Shown in pieces: positions 59,762-64,000 of a stretch of DNA of 64,000 nt. A program made the position numbers and the translations under genes. Position 1 is the stretch's first letter. The number at the start of each line of letters is the position of its first letter. Location of the stretch: NCBI GenBank assembly GCA_009829735.1, contig CM020618.1, positions 12,630,568-12,694,567 on the forward strand, read 5' to 3'. This DNA comes from Pyropia yezoensis. Lineage: Eukaryota; Rhodophyta; Bangiophyceae; Bangiales; Bangiaceae. The notes beneath the pieces were generated by a model. It did not search any database. It had not been told where the DNA came from and worked only from the letters and a program-made list of their open reading frames with translations.

Positions 59762-60547
59762 ATGGTGCGTCCATCGGCGCGTGCGTCCGCGCAGAGCGTG
59801 CGGCGCTCCCTTCTGTCGTCCGTCGGGGAGGAACGCGCATCCGACTTGCCGTCGCCGGAGCTGGAACAGCTGATGGAGAACCTAGAGGTGCTCGCCAATT
59901 CGAGCAAGTCGCTCACGTGGCATGTGCATCTCTCGGGGTACGACAAGGCCGGCAAGTTGTTTTGGCTCCCTGTGTGGGAAGATGCCGGCGTTCTCCAGAG
60001 CCCTGCCCGCCGCGTGCTCAGCATGGTGTATCGGTTCGTCGAGAGCGGCCCGAGCATGGTGGGGACTTCGCACGCCTTGCTCTCTCGTGCGAATGTGGAA
60101 AAAGGGAGAGACCGACCGCCTCGAAGTTCTGCCGGAGTTGGACGCCCCGGTGACAAGGCCTCTCACCGGGGGGGGAGGCCGTCGGCAGGTGACGAGGCAG
60201 CGGCTGCTGAAAAGCCATTGGGGCCTGCGGCGGCGGCGCTCGCCGCTGACGATGAGGCGGCAGCGGCTCACCCTCCCACGGACGATGCAGCAGAAGCTGT
60301 CGCAGCCGCTGCGAAGGCGGCGACGAAGGGCGGTGCGGGAGCAACAGACGTACAACCTGCCGACGCAGCTGCAGCGGCAGCAATCGCTGGTGCGAAGGCG
60401 GCCTCTACGGCCACAGGTGCACCGGCGGCGGCAAACGCGACATCGGCGGCCTTTTTGTCGGCTAAGAAGGGAGCTTCGTCAATCAAGGACGGAGATAAGG
60501 GGGCTGCATCAGCGCCTGCCAGTGCTGGTTGTGGCAAAAACCACTAG
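59762..60547 (+). CDS. Hypothetical protein with conserved-looking N-terminus and Ala-rich tail
   Basis: The first in-frame ATG is 59762 (GACGATGGTGCG), giving 261 residues. Residues 1-110 have balanced composition: ELEQLMENLEVLANSSKSLT, then WHVHLSGYDKAGKLFWLPVW, then RVLSMVYRFVESGP. This suggests a small folded domain that I do not recognise. The remainder is Ala/Asp/Gly-rich and ends KDGDKGAASAPASAGCGKNH. It stands just left of the LTR-element region and just after a duplicated block, so transposon-related origin cannot be excluded. Confidence 0.5.
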   Translation: MVRPSARASAQSVRRSLLSSVGEERASDLPSPELEQLMENLEVLANSSKSLTWHVHLSGYDKAGKLFWLPVWEDAGVLQSPARRVLSMVYRFVESGPSMVGTSHALLSRANVEKGRDRPPRSSAGVGRPGDKASHRGGRPSAGDEAAAAEKPLGPAAAALAADDEAAAAHPPTDDAAEAVAAAAKAATKGGAGATDVQPADAAAAAAIAGAKAASTATGAPAAANATSAAFLSAKKGASSIKDGDKGAASAPASAGCGKNH

Positions 60548-60581
60548 CACACACGGCACCCAATTTGGGGCGGTGTGCTAG
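60544..60581. repeat. Inverted repeat overlapping the stop codon
   Basis: CTAGCACAC and GTGTGCTAG are exact complements 20 bp apart, with CACCCAATTTGGGG in the loop forming a second small dyad. It overlaps the end of the preceding gene and marks the start of the mobile-element-like region. Confidence 0.7.
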
Positions 60582-61336
60582 GGCTGCCTCCCGTGTCGGG
60601 GGAACCGGAAGAAGTGCAAGTCGCACACACTCTGTCCCTGTTGTGGGGCAAACCCCCCACGGACAAACAAGAGGATGGTGTGTGGTCCAACAGTTTCTTG
60701 GTCGGGACGGGGACGCAGGGCCAAGCCCCGCTGTCCCTCCCCTTATCCCCCCAGGGTCCACTCAGAATCTCGCCACTCAGAATCTCCCACCCCAGCACCT
60801 GCCCACCGGGCCACACGAAAATTCAAGACGATAAATGCAGAAAACCCTCAAATCCAAGTTGGATTTACTACTAAGCTAACTATCCCAAACTTAGGGAATA
60901 TGGACCCAAATGCAGGGGGAGGAACGGATCAGGCTAGTGGCCTGCCGCCCCTTGCATGGCACGTGTTGCCCCCCTACCTGGGGGTCAATACTGCCACACT
61001 CCCCTCTCCTCAGTTCCGACCGACCCGGTCGGCCCTGTGAGGGGGTGCGTAAACGCACGTCTCGGCGTTGGGGGCGCGACTTGCTGTCCCCCATCGAGTA
61101 CGTAACACGGATGTGGAGGCGGTCACGTTGACCGCCCCTCTCCTCAAGCTTGCCCACTCGGCAGCTTGCTCTCCTCAGTTCACACTTCACCATCACCACC
61201 ACCTCCCCTTCACCTTCCACTGGGCCGCCCCACGCTGGGGAGGCCACCCGTATACCCACGATCCGAGTCCTTCTCAACTCGAGGCGGGTCTCGTGCTGCG
61301 ATAGCCAGAGCGTCTCTCCCCAACTTGGGGAGAGCC
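60582..61336. other. Possible terminal region of the right-hand LTR element
   Basis: No gene. The position, beyond the inside end of a minus-strand Ty3/Gypsy pol, is where a 3' LTR would be expected. No second LTR lies in the window, so the boundary cannot be set. It contains a two-copy CCACTCAGAATCTC word (about 60758, 60776) and two CAACTTG/CAAGTTG quasi-palindromes, one immediately before the ATG at 61337. Confidence 0.35.
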
Positions 61337-63280
61337 ATGGCGACTCCGGGAGTGGAGACGGACTCTCTTGACGAGCGCATGGAGGACACCTCCTACGGGG
61401 CAGCACCCGCCGGGACTTCCGGCGGGGGCTCCGCGATCGCTCCGGGGGACGGGACTCCCGCGTCACCCGGCTTTGGGTTGACGGCGGGGTCTCCCCCGGA
61501 GGCGGGACAAGTTGTCCCGCGTGAGGCCTTGGGGCGGTGGTTTTACCCCGCTTGGCCTCTCTATGAGGAGGGGCTGACTGTTCTTCGCTGTGGCCGACTT
61601 GGCGCAGCGATGGGCCGGGTATGGGACCGCCTACGGGAGAAGTATCCCCGTAGGGTCGGGTTCCCCGCCGGCTTCAGGACGGACCAGTTTGCCTTCCTGG
61701 ACGATTAGGAGGTTGAGGACGTTCAGCGTGCCAAGGCCATGGTGGACCGCGGGGGAACTATCCCGGGTCCCGGCGACTTGCCGACCTTCACGTGGGACGC
61801 TGTGGCAGCTCGCCCACCGTACCTCCACGAGGCCGATCCGCACACTCATCACTTTGATGTGCGGATGGAGAAAGACTTCCGGCGAGGTCCCTACTTGGTG
61901 ACCTCGGCTCAACTTGAGTTTCCTCAACAGTCTGCTGCCAGTAAGGAGCAGTACTATCCGAAGAAGCCCGAGTGGTGGCCTCAAGTTGAGGTCCCCTACG
62001 GGTTCCCGGCGTTGTTGCCACGGTTGCTTGACCACTTCGGCTCCGTCATGTTGACGGCTGCCCCTGATCACCTGGTGTGGGCCACGTTGGCCACCCAGTG
62101 GCTCCTCGAGGTCATGTCGACCTGGGTGTCCTGTGTTCAGCGGCGGGGGATGCTCTGGCATCTCCCCCTCCGGCTCCTCCAAGGTTTGGATCAGCTCACC
62201 CCTCAGCTAGTTGCTGAGGAGTGCTCATCAGGACAACTCACTCTACTTGAGGAGATGCTCCGGCTCCATAAGTTTATCGAGTGGGAGAGCATTGAGCACA
62301 AGTTGCGCCGCCCCACTCGTGGGCCCAAGGACGATGGCGCACTTCGCCAGTTCGTGTGGGTCGCTCGTGAACTTCACGACGGCCGTGTGGTCCTACGAGA
62401 GGGGTTGGGCATCGGGGACTACCCGTATGCCCCGGGGGTGGATCGCCACACTGCGCCACCCCCGGACAAGCCCATAGTTATGGCCGTGCCGTCCTATGAT
62501 GACCATATGACTCAACCCACTGCGGGGGCCCCAAGTCGGGGTCGCAGTTACACCCGGGTACCGCCACCTCGGCGGGCCCCTCCGCTTCCTCCTGTTCCTT
62601 TCCAACCTCGCGGGAACATCCCGATCAGCGTGGCCGTGGAGTCTTCCACCCCGGTGTCCCCCAACTTGGGGGCCACCCTCCTGACGGTATACCCCAAGTT
62701 GGTGTTGCCGCCCACGCCTCTAACCTCAGAGATGATGATCACCACGTTGGTGCGCACCATTTCCTGGTTGGCCGCGTCGACCGCAACCCTACAGAGTTCC
62801 GAGACTCCTCAACTTGAGGAGCGCGTTCGTACTGCAGTGGCGACCGCGAGTTGCGAGTCGGTGGCGGAGTTTATGACAGCCGAGTTGGCTCGCATTGGGG
62901 CTATTATGCCCGAGCCAGCCCCACTTGGGCGTGGCAAACGTCGCGCGAGCCGTGCATACTCGCCTCCTCGCCGTCGTCGCCGACACTCGCGGCGCTCTCC
63001 TTCCGTATCGGAAGACGAGTTGTCTTACTCCGTTTCGGAGTCCTCTACCCCGTCGGAGACGGAGTCTGTCCAGCGTCTGCGTCGCAAACTTGCGCGCAAG
63101 ACCAGGCAGAAGAGTGGCCACGGTCGGCGCCACTTGCGCGACCGTGAGGGGCGCGACGGTTCCGACTTGGAGCCGCCGCCCCCTCCGATGAGTGGAGACC
63201 GTTATCGGCGTGGGTCTCGCCGCTCGCCTCCACGTGAGGGCGAGGGCCGTGGAGTGGGAGAGTCTAGCATGCGTGCCTAG
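61337..63280 (+). mobile_element. Open region opposite in sense to the adjacent Ty3/Gypsy pol
   Basis: A long plus-strand protein-like region, interrupted about once, lies between the pol end and the presumed LTR. It has no capsid zinc knuckle or protease motif that I can see. The first part is acidic to neutral; the middle has aromatic, folded-looking sequence; the end is Arg/Ser-rich. It shares the dense CAACTTG-type quasi-palindromes with the neighbouring pol, which suggests both belong to one element. Antisense extra ORFs between pol and the 3' LTR are known in some plant Gypsy elements, so this arrangement has precedent. An unrelated host or nested element is possible. Age cannot be estimated. 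Confidence 0.45.
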
Positions 63281-63391
63281 TTGGCAGCTGCCTTTGTTGT
63301 GAGAGTGTGAGGGTTAGGGCTGTAGTTAAAAGCCACTCTGCGTACCACTTCGACTTGAAGCACTCTCTTGGCACTGTTGCTCGGCCTTCCC

Positions 63392-64000
63392 TCACGTTGA
63401 GGGAGGGCTGTTAGGGTCTATCTCATTCCGGGCACAGTACGCCCGGACCTTCTCAGCGGGAAGGTCCTCCACATACTCCCACGTATCATCCTTGGCTTTG
63501 TAGCCAAACCAACGCACCCTCAACATGAGGCGGTCAGTGTCTTCATCCCATCCGTGGTCGATGAACTTATCGAACACGTACTCCTGCGGGCCCTGTTTGG
63601 CCGCAGGCAGTGAGGGGAGGCGCCACGCTTCCAAAGCACGCGCCCAAGCTGGGTCGCCTGCAGGCGGTGGTGCAACTTTGACCACGTCCTGTCCGTTCAC
63701 TGTGCGGACCCCATCGTCACTTTCGATGGTGAAGCGCCGCCCATCAGTGCGAAGGACCTGGTACGGTCCCTTCGTCTGGAATACCAGCTTACCCCCAGTT
63801 GGGGTGTGCGAGTGTACCAGCACCCAGTCACCCTGCTCGGGGACATGTTTAGCATTGCGCACCTTTTTGTCAAAGGTACGCTTGTAGCGCTTTTGTGCTT
63901 TGTCCATCTCAGCCCTGACTTTAGGGATGAGATTTTCAAGCCTAGCGGCGAACTCCGCCTTACTCTCAGTAGGAGTAGGCGTACTGCCACCTTCCTCCCT
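63392..64000 (-). mobile_element. Ty3/Gypsy chromovirus, 3' end of pol, runs off the window
   Basis: The minus-strand frame is open to the right edge and ends at 63392. It shows the integrase C-terminal domain (GDWVLVHSHTP, KGPYQVLRTDGRRFTIE) followed by a chromodomain (EYVFDKFIDHGWD, then RVRWFGYKAKDDTWEYVEDL). That pairing defines the chromovirus branch of Ty3/Gypsy LTR retrotransposons. The visible part looks whole. The 5' remainder (capsid, protease, reverse transcriptase, integrase core, 5' LTR) would lie beyond 64000. No LTR pair is available for dating. Confidence 0.88.

Noticed and set aside
60582-61336. A defined LTR
   Set aside because: Position fits, but without a second copy in the window neither end can be set.

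Overview
This is a GC-rich eukaryotic nuclear window, roughly two-thirds G+C by eye. It has long intron-poor genes, proteins swollen by Ala, Gly, Pro and Ser-Arg tracts, and many G homopolymers and GGC/CGG arrays. Only one recognised gene, RBX1, shows introns. Together these features best fit a bangiophyte red alga of the Porphyra/Pyropia kind. That placement is inference; no organellar or rRNA marker is present.

Layout. From 1 to 8.9 kb there is mostly non-genic sequence: palindromes, a Pol III-like tRNA-derived fragment near 4.1 kb, and a 5'-truncated LINE-like reverse transcriptase remnant at 4.8-7.05 kb on the minus strand. From 8.9 to 17.7 kb lies a compact gene cluster: a disordered protein with repeated RRxS/T motifs, ribosomal protein RPS2 (uS5), RBX1 (cullin-RING ligase RING subunit, minus strand, with a 16-nt microexon), and a BPNT1-type 3'(2'),5'-bisphosphate nucleotidase. 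From 18.0 to 36.9 kb there is one uninterrupted minus-strand ORF of 6,313 codons. Its N-terminus is a cyanase (cyanate hydratase) domain, and its centre is a tandem array of a 204-bp (68-residue) Ser-Arg/Gly-rich unit: about 50 near-identical copies plus several divergent ones. This is the most unusual object in the window.

From 38.1 to 41.2 kb there are small terminal-inverted-repeat elements and a gene with a SANT/Myb-like domain and an RS tail. A long stretch with no recognised gene follows to 45.4 kb. From 45.4 to 53 kb lie a CDCA7/zf-4CXXC_R1-like zinc-finger gene and a raffinose-synthase-family (GH36) gene. From 54 to 60.5 kb there are small hypothetical genes, a degenerate RING protein, tandem duplications, and a cluster of six G-boxes arranged as three equally spaced pairs. 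From 60.6 kb to the right edge lies part of a Ty3/Gypsy chromovirus: the integrase C-terminus and chromodomain on the minus strand, with a long open region on the opposite strand beside it. This end is densely marked by short CAACTTG/CAAGTTG-centred quasi-palindromes.

The genes do not form an obvious pathway. RPS2, RBX1, BPNT1 and the GH36 enzyme are housekeeping or metabolic. A recurrent theme is low-complexity sequence inserted into conserved folds: poly-Ala/Thr in BPNT1, poly-Gly in GH36, a Gly/Ala spacer splitting the zinc finger, and the giant repeat tail on cyanase. A second theme is loss of reading frame at long G runs in three genes, which is either assembly error at homopolymers or real variation.
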